Source: Paenibacillus sp. LS1
GTDB lineage: Bacteria; Bacillota; Bacilli; Paenibacillales; Paenibacillaceae
DNA: 64,000 nt
Reading direction: 5' to 3'
Assembly: GCF_026013365.1 (NCBI RefSeq)
Contig: NZ_JAPDOE010000002.1
Span: 62,001 to 126,000 of the forward strand
Part shown: in pieces, positions 1 through 8,057 of the stretch
Layout of the letters: each line of letters opens with the position of its first letter
Position numbering within the stretch: position 1 is the stretch's first letter
The notes under the pieces: model-generated
The model's database searches: none
Seen by the model: the letters and a program-made list of their open reading frames with translations, nothing else
What the model was told of the DNA's origin: nothing
Program-made: the position numbers and the translations under genes

Positions 1-1252
1 CGACCATGGCATATTCGAAAAGCAGGTGATTTCCATATCCTATTAAAGGAAAAACTATGCTAAGAATTGGAGCCTTGCCGGTAGTCATCGCCAATGAATA
101 GATGATTTGCAACGCAAACATGGATGTGATACTGATAATTATCATTCGACCGAAATCATCCCGAATGCGAGGAAGCATCTTCACCATACTTGCAACAAAC
201 CAGATGATACCCACCAATAATAGTATTCCGGCTGACCAGCCAAACACATCAATGAGCAGAACACCTGGGTAATCTAAATAACTCATTTTAAACATGTCGA
301 ACGTTGTATCAATCCCATTACCCCACCAGCCGGCTGATTGAATAATTTCAATAATGGAATTGTTACTATAGCCACCGTAAGGGTCATCCTGAAGATTCAA
401 AACGACGGAAAGCCTCTCTAGGCGGCCGTACTTATCTGCAAAAAACAATAACAATACAAAAATACTTCCTGTTACAACAGCACCTAAGGCTGTATAAAGC
501 CATTTTCGCGTGAGCCAACCAAATAAAATAATGGACATTGTGCCAAACAGAAACATGCGAACCCAGTCCGACATTTGAAACAATAGCACTACAGGTAACG
601 CTACCATAGCAATATAGGTCAATATGGATTGCATATTGCAGTTTGAATGAAACTTCTCCTGCACAATTGCCCCTATGGCAAGTGGCAAAATCCATACTGA
701 AGCAGTCGTAAGGTCTATTACAAATCCAAGTGGTGCAATCAGGAATCTGCTCATACCATAAAAATCCGTAGATATCATTGGATTAATCCACAAAAGGGCA
801 TTAAGTAGAATATAGATCCACCAAGCAGCTTTTTTCAACTTACGATAATCAAAGTAAATAAAGAACAACATCAACATTACACCTATAACGGTGTACACCA
901 CATGCCCCCGATATAAGGACTGATACTTTTCATCTGCGACATTCATCGTAAAAATCCATATCAGTAACAGGCTAGTTATAGACAAACCAATTAGTCCAAC
1001 TAACAGCCCCCAATGCATGCGATGACGATGCAATCGGTGTATACTCTTGCCTACGACAGCGGGATCACCCATCTGTTCAATGGCATATGCAATTGCTTCT
1101 TCCTCTGAATAACCTTCTTGTTCTTTGTCCAACATTATTTCTTCCATGTGGTTTCCCAACTCATCACGCAAGTCATTATGTACTTCTCGAGCTTTAACCT
1201 GAACACACATGTGATCAAGATAATGCTGAATTCGTTCATGTCGATCCGTCAT
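1..1252 (-). CDS. HAAS-domain / FtsW-RodA-SpoVE (SEDS)-like membrane protein, 3' end beyond window
   Basis: The frame is open from ATG at 1252 to the left edge (417 codons seen). The first ~75 residues are soluble and helical, containing the motif EEEAIAYAIEQMGDP typical of HAAS (permease prefix) domains, which are known to be encoded next to PadR repressors. About nine hydrophobic segments follow; the last visible part (SIVFPLIGYGNHLL) resembles the conserved C-terminal loop of SEDS glycosyltransferases such as FtsW and RodA. The start overlaps the padR stop (ATGA), so translation is coupled. I infer a PadR-controlled, divergent SEDS-like envelope protein. The true C-terminus and the key SEDS residues cannot be checked because the gene leaves the window. 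Confidence 0.8.
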   Translation of the reverse strand, partial: MTDRHERIQHYLDHMCVQVKAREVHNDLRDELGNHMEEIMLDKEQEGYSEEEAIAYAIEQMGDPAVVGKSIHRLHRHRMHWGLLVGLIGLSITSLLLIWIFTMNVADEKYQSLYRGHVVYTVIGVMLMLFFIYFDYRKLKKAAWWIYILLNALLWINPMISTDFYGMSRFLIAPLGFVIDLTTASVWILPLAIGAIVQEKFHSNCNMQSILTYIAMVALPVVLLFQMSDWVRMFLFGTMSIILFGWLTRKWLYTALGAVVTGSIFVLLLFFADKYGRLERLSVVLNLQDDPYGGYSNNSIIEIIQSAGWWGNGIDTTFDMFKMSYLDYPGVLLIDVFGWSAGILLLVGIIWFVASMVKMLPRIRDDFGRMIIISITSMFALQIIYSLAMTTGKAPILSIVFPLIGYGNHLLFEYAMV

Positions 1253-1584
1253 GTCAGGCCTCCTTCCCCAAGCACCCGATCCACAGCTCGACGGAACATA
1301 TTCCACTCTGCTTTTTTACTTTCTAAGGCCTCCATCCCCTTGTCACGAATGGAATAATATTTACGTTTACGGCCTTCAACCTCCATCCAGTACGACTCTA
1401 CCCATCCTTCAATCTCCATGGCATGCAAAATAGGATATAACGTGCCCTCTTTCAGATTAAACACACCCTCAGATTGACGATGTAATTCCTTAATTAATTC
1501 ATAACCATACAATGGTCGTTCCTGAAGCAAGTTCAGAATCAATGTTTCGGTACTGCCTTTAATCATTTGTTTGTTAACCTGCAA
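1249..1584 (-). CDS. PadR family transcriptional regulator
   Basis: Small (111 aa) winged-helix repressor of the PadR family, which usually represses the membrane-protein gene next to it. Conserved features are LILNLLQERPLYGYELIKEL (helices 1-2) and LKEGTLYPILHAME (recognition helix), followed by the wing GRKRKYYSI. A TTG at 1584 is the best start: AAGGAG lies 8 nt upstream and the protein then begins MQVNKQMIKGS as in typical PadR proteins. The GTG at 1593 lies against the ribosome-binding site. Its stop overlaps the start of the HAAS-SEDS gene, so the two form a sensor/effector pair. No operator was identified in the 280 bp upstream. Confidence 0.93.
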   Translation of the reverse strand: MQVNKQMIKGSTETLILNLLQERPLYGYELIKELHRQSEGVFNLKEGTLYPILHAMEIEGWVESYWMEVEGRKRKYYSIRDKGMEALESKKAEWNMFRRAVDRVLGEGGLT

Positions 1585-1864
1585 CGCACTCACTCCTTCC
1601 TTTTCAATTCATTTAGCAGAGTTTTTAGATTTCGAAAAATACACTTTTTAATCTCTTCTTCTCGCATACATCGGAAATCTATGCATAGAACAACTAGGTA
1701 TGATATTACCTTATCCTTCCTTTTCTGTCTAGCTAACAAACTTCTTTAATTATGTTAAAATAAACAAGTCCTTTCAATCACGAACTCCAATGATGAATCT
1801 ATCTATTCGTATAATCAATTACATATCCTATTTTTTGAATCTAGTTAAAGGAGGCATTACATTC

Positions 1865-2449
1865 ATGAGCAAACTAATATTCTTTCTTGGCGGGGCCGGA
1901 AGTGGCAAGACCACCCTTGCCAAAGCCCTTTCCCGTAAACATAAAGCTGCTTTCTTCGACATGGATATCCTGCTTCGTCCAGCAGCTGAGGCGATTATGA
2001 CCCTTCAGGGACTTGATCCATCTGATCGGGATTCACCGGAATACAAACGGCTGTGCCGTGATCTTGGGTATCGCATTACGATGGACGCCGCTCTGGATAA
2101 CGTTAAGTTGGGTATCGATACAATCGTTGTGGGCCCATTCACCAAAGAAATCGGAACTCCGGACTGGATCGAGCAGGAACTTACACGGATTGGACGTACC
2201 CTGGATGATACGGATGTGCGTGTGGCCTATATTTATCTGGAGAATGAAGCGTTGTATCACAAACGGATCTCAGCAAGACAATCCCCACTAGATGAATGGA
2301 AGTTAGCCAACTGGGATGCCTTCAGAGCTTCTCTAATCCGAAAAGAAATAGCCTGGCCGCTCCCTTCTGCATCCGTTGCTTATATTGATAACTCCAGTGA
2401 TGATCCTGCAATTGCCTATGCCGAACTTGAACGACGGATGTACGAGTAA
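1865..2449 (+). CDS. P-loop NTPase (AAA / shikimate-kinase-like ATP-binding protein)
   Basis: A 194-residue soluble protein with a Walker A motif GGAGSGKTT at residues 9-17, followed by AFFDMDILL, where the aspartates resemble the substrate/Mg-binding strand of small-molecule kinases such as shikimate or gluconate kinase. The C-terminal part contains RISARQSPLDEWKL, a possible lid. The start at 1865 is chosen because AAAGGAGG sits 10 nt upstream; the frame extends further 5' but without homologous-looking sequence. The gene stands alone, facing away from padR. The substrate is not apparent. It could equally be a nucleotide or toxin-type kinase. Confidence 0.85.
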   Translation: MSKLIFFLGGAGSGKTTLAKALSRKHKAAFFDMDILLRPAAEAIMTLQGLDPSDRDSPEYKRLCRDLGYRITMDAALDNVKLGIDTIVVGPFTKEIGTPDWIEQELTRIGRTLDDTDVRVAYIYLENEALYHKRISARQSPLDEWKLANWDAFRASLIRKEIAWPLPSASVAYIDNSSDDPAIAYAELERRMYE

Positions 2450-2532
2450 AAAAGAATCACACGCTCAATCTTACTTTGGTGATAGGTAGATTAAACGCTT
2501 CTCTCGCCAAGTTGTGACTCACTTCTTGAACT

Positions 2533-2727
2533 CTAACGAATCTGAAGCAGCTTATTACCTTGTTTAGACTGATCTGAAAATTCTAACGAATCTCAGCATT
2601 GCTAAACGGGAGCAGAAGAGTGAAAATGGGCAAAAACCTGCTAAAAACGATGAGATAAGACGTCTCAGATTCGTTACGATTTCAATATGGCTCATATGCT
2701 TGGAATAAGGTGCGTCAGGTTCGTTAG
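2533..2727. repeat. Intergenic element with four TAACGAAYCTGA-type copies in > > < < arrangement
   Basis: CTAACGAATCTGA occurs at 2533 and, as CTAACGAATCTCA, at 2583. Its reverse complement occurs at 2665-2677 (TCAGATTCGTTAC) and 2715-2727 (TCAGGTTCGTTAG). The outer arms 2533-2556 and 2704-2727 match at 21 of 24 positions in inverted orientation, so the element could fold into one long hairpin or two nested ones. It lies downstream of both flanking genes (convergent 3' ends). This looks like a miniature palindromic repeat, not a coding region. Whether it is mobile is unknown. Confidence 0.7.
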
Positions 2728-2834
2728 CGTTTCAAAGATTGCCAAGCGATGAAGTGGTGTGTGTGCCAAAACGCTTTCTAAATGTGATCTGGATGAAAGC
2801 TTTAGACTAATCACATTTACATATCAAACAAAAT

Positions 2835-2890
2835 CAAAAAAAGGGATCCGTCTCACCAAGCCTTGCAGGCCGATGAAACCGATCCCTTTT
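2835..2890 (-). terminator. Rho-independent terminator of the sugar isomerase operon
   Basis: AAAAGGGATC (2839-2848) pairs with GATCCCTTTT (2881-2890), and inner GTCTCAC/GATGAAAC-type pairing extends the stem. On the minus strand the stem is followed by a run of seven T. It lies about 150 nt past the stop of the gene at 3038-4003. Confidence 0.8.
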
Positions 2891-3037
2891 CCATTAAACA
2901 TCCCCGCACAACATGGGATAGCCGATACCTTCTACTCCAATTGGATGTCAGATATCTGCCGAGAAGAATACTTCACATTCCTCCGTCCCCCTACCAGTCA
3001 CCTATCCATGCACTTAGCTGAAAATATACCAATCTCC

Positions 3038-4003
3038 CTATCCGCGCTGACGTGCCGCTTGACGTTCAGCAATGCGAGACGTAATCAATCCGTGACTCTC
3101 ATCAATCTCTTCCGGTGTACACGCGGCTTTTAACTCATATACTTTCACCGGAGAACGGTCGATAATATCCAAAAACGAATCAAAAAATGTCATGTCTTTA
3201 CTATGAATGTATGGACACCAATGATCTGCCAACCCTACGGTTTCATGAATATGCACACCAACCACGTGATTAATTAACGCGTTAGCCTCACGTACATTAT
3301 CATATAGGCCCATTCGATCCATCATCATGCCGTGACCAATATCGTACCAGAGACCAAGCGGTGCGCCCTTCATTCGTCCAATGATGGTTCCCGCTTCGTG
3401 CAAAGTCGGCATCTGATAACAGCGTGAACGGGTCTCAATACCGAAATTCACCCCGTATCCCCGCTGCTCCGACAAGTCACATACCTCTTCCAGACTTTCC
3501 TGAATCCGGCTCAGATAATGAGCACTGCCATCTTCCCGCTTCTCAATCATCTCTTGCCATAAAGATTGATACGCCGGTGAATCCGGCCCCTGATCGTGGT
3601 ATATCTTTTTCAACGCTTCATCTATATTGTATTCAAACGGCACCTCACCGGGATGTACAACAACAGCCTTGGCACCATAACGATGTGCGTACTCAGCTGA
3701 GCGAAGTAACAGTTCAATCGCCCGTTTGCGGCGCGGCTCATCATCAAATCCGAGCAGGACGGAATCCGTCCCGTAATCCGGATCAGGCACATGTGGAAAT
3801 GTATTATGCACACTGGATACACCGATCTCGCCCCGTTCAATCATCGGTTCTATCGTCTTCAGCAACTCTTCCGTAACGTTATAATTCAGCTCCACCTGTT
3901 TGAATCCAAGAGACTTGATCTCTTCAATCATGCCTTGTCCGGTCGTATGACGTTTGATGTTCCAACATGTTGAGAACGAATATTCTTGTTTGTCTGTATA
4001 CAT
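3038..4003 (-). CDS. Sugar phosphate isomerase/epimerase (xylose-isomerase-like TIM barrel)
   Basis: A 321-residue cytoplasmic protein of the AP-endonuclease-2 / xylose-isomerase-like TIM-barrel superfamily, which uses divalent metal to isomerise or epimerise sugars and inositols. Visible barrel motifs are VSSVHNTFP, AKAVVVHPGEV, VNFGIETRSR (glutamate at a strand end), LGLWYDIGHG and VVGVHIHET, which supply the usual Glu/Asp/His metal ligands. It is the last gene of the minus-strand ABC operon and is followed by a terminator, so its substrate is probably the sugar imported by that system or a derivative of it. AGGAGG lies 7 nt before the ATG. The exact reaction cannot be assigned. Confidence 0.85.
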   Translation of the reverse strand: MYTDKQEYSFSTCWNIKRHTTGQGMIEEIKSLGFKQVELNYNVTEELLKTIEPMIERGEIGVSSVHNTFPHVPDPDYGTDSVLLGFDDEPRRKRAIELLLRSAEYAHRYGAKAVVVHPGEVPFEYNIDEALKKIYHDQGPDSPAYQSLWQEMIEKREDGSAHYLSRIQESLEEVCDLSEQRGYGVNFGIETRSRCYQMPTLHEAGTIIGRMKGAPLGLWYDIGHGMMMDRMGLYDNVREANALINHVVGVHIHETVGLADHWCPYIHSKDMTFFDSFLDIIDRSPVKVYELKAACTPEEIDESHGLITSRIAERQAARQRG

Positions 4004-4059
4004 GACTGGTCCTCCTGTCTCTCATTCTATCTCCCATTCATATTCCATTTATCTCTATC

Positions 4060-4291
4060 TATATAAGTTGAACCAATAAACTTTATACTAGATAATCCCA
4101 ATTGAAGTACCATCTTCCAATCGCTGTTATCCCCAGATTTTTTTGATCCCCTTCTCCAAAGGGAAAAATCCGGTGATAGCTTATGCTTCCGATGCAGCTT
4201 TCTTGCAGAAAGCTTTCAGGCGAACGCTCCGCTTCTTCAGATCGGTTCTGCACTCTTCGTTCTCGTGTAAATGTTCAGTTCATCTTATATA
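4060..4291 (+). repeat. GTTGAAC-bounded structured repeat element, copy 1
   Basis: Starts CTATATAAGTTGAAC and ends GTTCAGTTCATCTTATATA, a degenerate terminal inverted repeat. The core CTTCCAATCGCTGTTATCCC at 4114 is repeated exactly at copy 3 (51239). An inner hairpin forms between the CCCCAGATTTTTT stretch (4131) and GGGAAAAATCCGG (4161). The element fills the gap between the stop of the 4293-6011 gene and the start of the isomerase gene on the minus strand, so it is transcribed inside that operon. Confidence 0.85.
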
Positions 4292-4292
4292 C

Positions 4293-6011
4293 CTATTTAT
4301 TCCTCATACCGTTGTCTTCACAGATGGTCAATTCAAATCTCATCCTGTTCGCAGTCTTTCCAGGCACATAACGATAGATGATCTCCGCATGATTCACGTA
4401 CATTAACACGGATGGTTCAGGCGCCTCAGCCTTCACGGTACACGTAAGTCCAGGGAATTGCCATAACGCTGGTGTAATGTCCTGCTGACGAAGGGATGGC
4501 CCTCTGATTTCAAAATAAACGTCGATCTCTTCCGCCGTATCCAGCTCCACATCAATGGTTAACGAATCTGGTGTGAGGTCCGCATCGAACGTTACTCCGC
4601 GTAGATGGCTGTTCCACCCCTCGCCTACATCACGGCGGATCAAGCGAAGATAATAACGCTCACCCGTCTCTGTCTGCCAGTGAATCGTGGCGGGATGCAT
4701 CTGGCCGTTGGTATTCACGCTTCCAGACATGGCCCCAATCATCCGATCCTCACCAATCCAGGCTTTGGCTGTACATAGATTCCGATTGGAGGCCGGATCA
4801 TTGCGCTCACACAGTTCCATAAATTGTTTTTGCACAAGACGATCTTCTTGATGAGCCTTGAAATACGGTACGGCTTCCGTGGGCACATCCACCCCAAGGA
4901 GCGCAATCATCGGATCATGGCCTGACTCACAGTTGATTCCTGTTAGATATTCATACCCTTCACCGAGCAAGAGATAGATAAATACACCGATCGAACTATG
5001 CTCTCGCATCTCCATATCGTAAGCCCGAGAGAACGGGCCGGATAGATTCTCCAGGTTGGCATTGTAGTATAGCGCAATGTTATTCCACAACCCGTGTTCA
5101 ATCCGATGTCCAATTTCAACCAAACGTTCGGTGAGCCCATACTTTCGATACATACCAAGCACGGACAGATCGACTCCGTAATACGTTGTGGTATTGAACT
5201 CGGCGAATGTACCGTCGTATTGTTCAAACTCCTGCATCAACCCTTCTGCCTGTTCATCCGAATGCTGAATCCATTCTGTCCGGTTCAAGCGGTGACCATA
5301 GTAGTGGGTGATGAAAATGTGCATCAACTCAATATTCGTATTCATTGGAATTACGTCGGATAATCTTCGTTCTACTGACCCTTGAACAGCCAGTTCCATC
5401 GCATGGTCCATCAGATTCATGAGGGTCTCCGGCATAAGTTCGGCGAATTCAGCAGTTACGACCACACAGACACAAGCGATAAACTCGCGCCAGTTGGGAT
5501 CATAACTGATCCAGACCGGTGGCAGAACCTGATTCACTGCCGAATGAAACAGGCGTTTCAGTTGTTTGGAATCTGCCGCCTCTGTGAGCAGAGATCCCTC
5601 TTCCTGTAGTTTATGGATAAACTGCGCAGACACCTTCTCAAAGGTGAGTTCCAGGAAATAGGCCGTGCCTGGCGCAAAAGATTTCCAAGCATAGTGACCC
5701 GCTGGTGGATGCACATCATTGGGTCGGGTCGCGAAGGTTCCGTGATAGATTTCATCTGGAGCGTCATATTGAAAATTGAGCACCTTGTGGAACACCCGTA
5801 TCGCGCGTTCCACATCACCAGGCTCATTTCGAATCAACAACCCGAGCGCATAATGCGCACTGGCTCGTGTGCTGTACTGCGATGAATCCTCTTCTTCGAA
5901 ACTACGAAGCAGATCCAGTTCCTTATCATAGAAGCTATCCATCATCGACATGGATTGATCTACAAGATACTGCTGCTCTTTCGACATCTTCTCTACCATT
6001 CGTTGTGTCAT
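4293..6011 (-). CDS. Conserved hypothetical protein in sugar-uptake operon (predicted alpha-helical toroid)
   Basis: A 572-residue protein without signal peptide or membrane segments, rich in Trp, Tyr and His, with a largely helical first 400 residues and a beta-rich last ~150 residues. The sequence EFNTTTYYGVDLSVLGMY near residue 270 and GPFSRAYDMEMREHSSIG near residue 330 recall alpha/alpha-toroid carbohydrate-processing enzymes (heparinase-II/III-like or hydratase folds), but I cannot name a family. It follows the two ABC permeases and precedes the isomerase, so a role in cytoplasmic breakdown of the imported oligosaccharide is inferred. AGGAGG lies 5 nt before the ATG. A structured repeat lies on each side of the gene. 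Confidence 0.75.
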   Translation of the reverse strand: MTQRMVEKMSKEQQYLVDQSMSMMDSFYDKELDLLRSFEEEDSSQYSTRASAHYALGLLIRNEPGDVERAIRVFHKVLNFQYDAPDEIYHGTFATRPNDVHPPAGHYAWKSFAPGTAYFLELTFEKVSAQFIHKLQEEGSLLTEAADSKQLKRLFHSAVNQVLPPVWISYDPNWREFIACVCVVVTAEFAELMPETLMNLMDHAMELAVQGSVERRLSDVIPMNTNIELMHIFITHYYGHRLNRTEWIQHSDEQAEGLMQEFEQYDGTFAEFNTTTYYGVDLSVLGMYRKYGLTERLVEIGHRIEHGLWNNIALYYNANLENLSGPFSRAYDMEMREHSSIGVFIYLLLGEGYEYLTGINCESGHDPMIALLGVDVPTEAVPYFKAHQEDRLVQKQFMELCERNDPASNRNLCTAKAWIGEDRMIGAMSGSVNTNGQMHPATIHWQTETGERYYLRLIRRDVGEGWNSHLRGVTFDADLTPDSLTIDVELDTAEEIDVYFEIRGPSLRQQDITPALWQFPGLTCTVKAEAPEPSVLMYVNHAEIIYRYVPGKTANRMRFELTICEDNGMRNK

Positions 6012-6038
6012 GTCATGGACCTCCTGAGACTATAGCTG

Positions 6039-6126
6039 CGTGTTCAAAAAGATCAGTTTTCAGTACCAAGAAGCTGATGATGCCACTAGGCATCATTCGT
6101 AATCAAAACCGAACTTTTTGAACAAC
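6039..6126. repeat. TGTTCAAAAAG-bounded hairpin element, full copy
   Basis: About 88 bp bounded by TGTTCAAAAAG (6041) and CTTTTTGAACA (6114-6124). The terminal arms, extended to GTTTT/AAAAC, pair with two mismatches. Inside is a second hairpin, ATGATGCC-acta-GGCATCAT (6077-6096). It sits in the intercistronic gap between the second permease gene and the 572-residue protein gene, so it would form a stem in the operon mRNA. A half copy occurs at 60949-60977. Confidence 0.85.
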
Positions 6127-6131
6127 CTCTA

Positions 6132-7013
6132 TTAACCTTTTACAGCACCTACCATTACGCCACTGATAAAGTACCGCTGCAACCACGGATACACAAGCAG
6201 GATCGGTAACGTTGAGAATATAACGCTGGCTGCTTTCAGACTCTCAGGCAGGACCTGAACGGCGCCAATGCCTTCGTTCTGCATCAGTTCTGTAATCTGG
6301 TTTTGCTGAATCATCTGATACAATTTCAATTGCAAAGGGTATAGCTCAGGCTTGGTGATATACATCAGTGCATCCTGGAAACCATTCCACCGTCCTACCG
6401 CGTAGAACAGGCTCAGTGTCGCCATAACCGGAAGGGATAGCGGCAAGATAATGCGCATAAGTGTTCCGAAGTGGCTGCTTCCATCAATGCCCGCCGCTTC
6501 TTCGAGACTTTCGGGAATGCCTCTGAAGAAGGTAATGAGGATAATCATATAGAACGGACTAATCAATCCAGGCAGAATAAGTCCCCATGTGCTATCGAGT
6601 AAATGTAGATTTTTGATCAAAATGTACTCGGGGATAATGCCGCCACTGAAGAACATCGTCACCACAATGACAAGCATGAACCATTTGCGCCCTTTCAGAT
6701 TACTCTTCGCCAGTGGATAAGCTGCTGCAATGGTCATCACCATGCTTAGTACCGTACTCAGGACGGTAAGCCAAATCGTATAGATGAGGGAACGAATCAT
6801 TGATCCATCTGCAAATACTTTAGTATAAGCCTCAAAGGACAACTCTTTTGGGAAAAAGGAAACTTCTCCTGAACCGATCGCCCGGTTCGAACTGAGCGAG
6901 ATCGCAATAATATGAATGAATGGTGCAAGACACAGCACCATCGTAATGACAATAAGAATGACGTTTACCGTGTTGAATATTCGATTCGCCGTGTTTTCAG
7001 ACATCCCACTCAC
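6132..7013 (-). CDS. Carbohydrate ABC transporter permease (LplC/YtcP-like)
   Basis: A 293-residue inner-membrane permease with six predicted helices and the cytoplasmic EAA loop ESLEEAAGIDGSSHFGTLMRIILPLSLP, through which it contacts the ATPase. The N-terminal phrase IHIIAISLSSNRAIGSGEV and the C-terminal LQRYFISGVMVGAVKG ending are typical of the CUT1 subgroup represented by B. subtilis LplC/YtcP. It is second of a permease pair; the gap to the preceding permease is 29 nt. No ATPase gene is in the operon, as usual for this subgroup, which shares a housekeeping MsmX-type ATPase. Confidence 0.95.
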   Translation of the reverse strand: MSGMSENTANRIFNTVNVILIVITMVLCLAPFIHIIAISLSSNRAIGSGEVSFFPKELSFEAYTKVFADGSMIRSLIYTIWLTVLSTVLSMVMTIAAAYPLAKSNLKGRKWFMLVIVVTMFFSGGIIPEYILIKNLHLLDSTWGLILPGLISPFYMIILITFFRGIPESLEEAAGIDGSSHFGTLMRIILPLSLPVMATLSLFYAVGRWNGFQDALMYITKPELYPLQLKLYQMIQQNQITELMQNEGIGAVQVLPESLKAASVIFSTLPILLVYPWLQRYFISGVMVGAVKG

Positions 7014-7042
7014 TCCTTACAGATCATATGTGATTCAATCCA

Positions 7043-7945
7043 CTACATAATGCTCTCATCGGTTAATTTCTTGGACGTATAGTTCGCTCCGAGTATGAAG
7101 ACAAGTCCCACTAATGCCTGGAACAAACCTACAGCTGTTGCGAGCGTAACCTGACCAGATTGTAAACCGACACGATAGACAAACGTGCTGAGCACATCCG
7201 AGTATTCACGTACAGCCACGTTACCGATAATAAATGGTCGGTCGAAGCCGATAGAGATCATGTTGCCGACATTGATGATCAATAAGGTAACAATCGTCGT
7301 TTTGATGCCTGGCAAGGAGATGTGCCAGATTCTGCGTAACCGACTTGCTCCATCCACTTCTGCCGCTTCGTACAGTTCCCGGTTAATTCCTGTCAGGGAT
7401 GCCAGATACAGAATCGTACCCCAGCCTGCACTCTGCCACACGCCTACCGCAAGATACGTGAAGAGCCAATAGTTTTTGTCTGAAAGGAATGGCAATGGAT
7501 CAAATCCCATGCTCATTAAGATATTGTTAATGAAACCGGATTGTGTACCGAATACCTGAAGCACGATCCCTCCAATAATAACCCACGAAATAAAGTGAGG
7601 AATGTACAGTAAGGTCTGTGCCAACTTTTTGAACCAAGCCTTCTTCAGCTCGAACAATAAGATGGCTAATATAAGTGGTGCCGGGAAGGAAACCAGCAAA
7701 TCCAGCATATTAAGTACTAACGTGTTACGTAATGCCGTGTAGAATCCCTGATTTTGAAACACTTCTCTGAATGCATCCAAGCCAATCCACTCACTACCGG
7801 CGATACCTTGAAAGAAGTTAAAATCCTTGAACGCAATCTGCACGCCATACATTGGCCCATACTTGAAAATAATGAAGTAGATCATGGGCAGTAGGAGCAA
7901 CGCATATAGTTGCCAGTTTCTGCGGAAATAGATGCTTGTTTTCAT
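7043..7945 (-). CDS. Carbohydrate ABC transporter permease (LplB/YteP-like)
   Basis: A 300-residue permease of the CUT1 LplB type: MKTSIYFRRNWQLYALLLLP start, Pro-rich first helix, and EAA loop NRELYEAAEVDGASRLRRIW about residue 190. Six transmembrane segments are visible. The start at 7945 is preferred because the upstream in-frame ATG (7960) lies inside the GGGGGGAAGG ribosome-binding region. It partners the next permease and the lipoprotein binding protein encoded 112 nt upstream in the same operon, and imports an oligosaccharide that the sequence does not identify. Confidence 0.95.
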   Translation of the reverse strand: MKTSIYFRRNWQLYALLLLPMIYFIIFKYGPMYGVQIAFKDFNFFQGIAGSEWIGLDAFREVFQNQGFYTALRNTLVLNMLDLLVSFPAPLILAILLFELKKAWFKKLAQTLLYIPHFISWVIIGGIVLQVFGTQSGFINNILMSMGFDPLPFLSDKNYWLFTYLAVGVWQSAGWGTILYLASLTGINRELYEAAEVDGASRLRRIWHISLPGIKTTIVTLLIINVGNMISIGFDRPFIIGNVAVREYSDVLSTFVYRVGLQSGQVTLATAVGLFQALVGLVFILGANYTSKKLTDESIM

Positions 7946-8057
7946 AAACCTTCCCCCCATGTCATTCAGGATTTGTTCATCAAGACGATATTGTCATCGC
8001 CTTGATGAAATCCCTGTTCTTTGTTGCCATACGCATTAGATGTGATCTCTACTCTAC

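Larger units (their letters stand above)
2450..3037. other. Gene-free spacer with a nested inverted repeat and a terminator
   Basis: This 588-bp stretch between convergent genes has no convincing coding frame. It holds a four-copy inverted-repeat element (2533-2727, listed separately) and the terminator of the sugar-isomerase gene (2835-2890). Open frames crossing it lack ribosome-binding sites. The part from 2891 to 3037 shows nothing recognisable. Confidence 0.7.

Noticed and set aside
2750-2785. Catabolite-response-element-like AAAACGCTTTC
   Set aside because: Only half of the consensus is symmetric, and it lies downstream of genes on both sides, so a regulatory role is not supported.
2759-3133. 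A 124-codon plus-strand frame over the isomerase 3' end
   Set aside because: No ribosome-binding site; it crosses a terminator hairpin and overlaps the well-supported isomerase gene.
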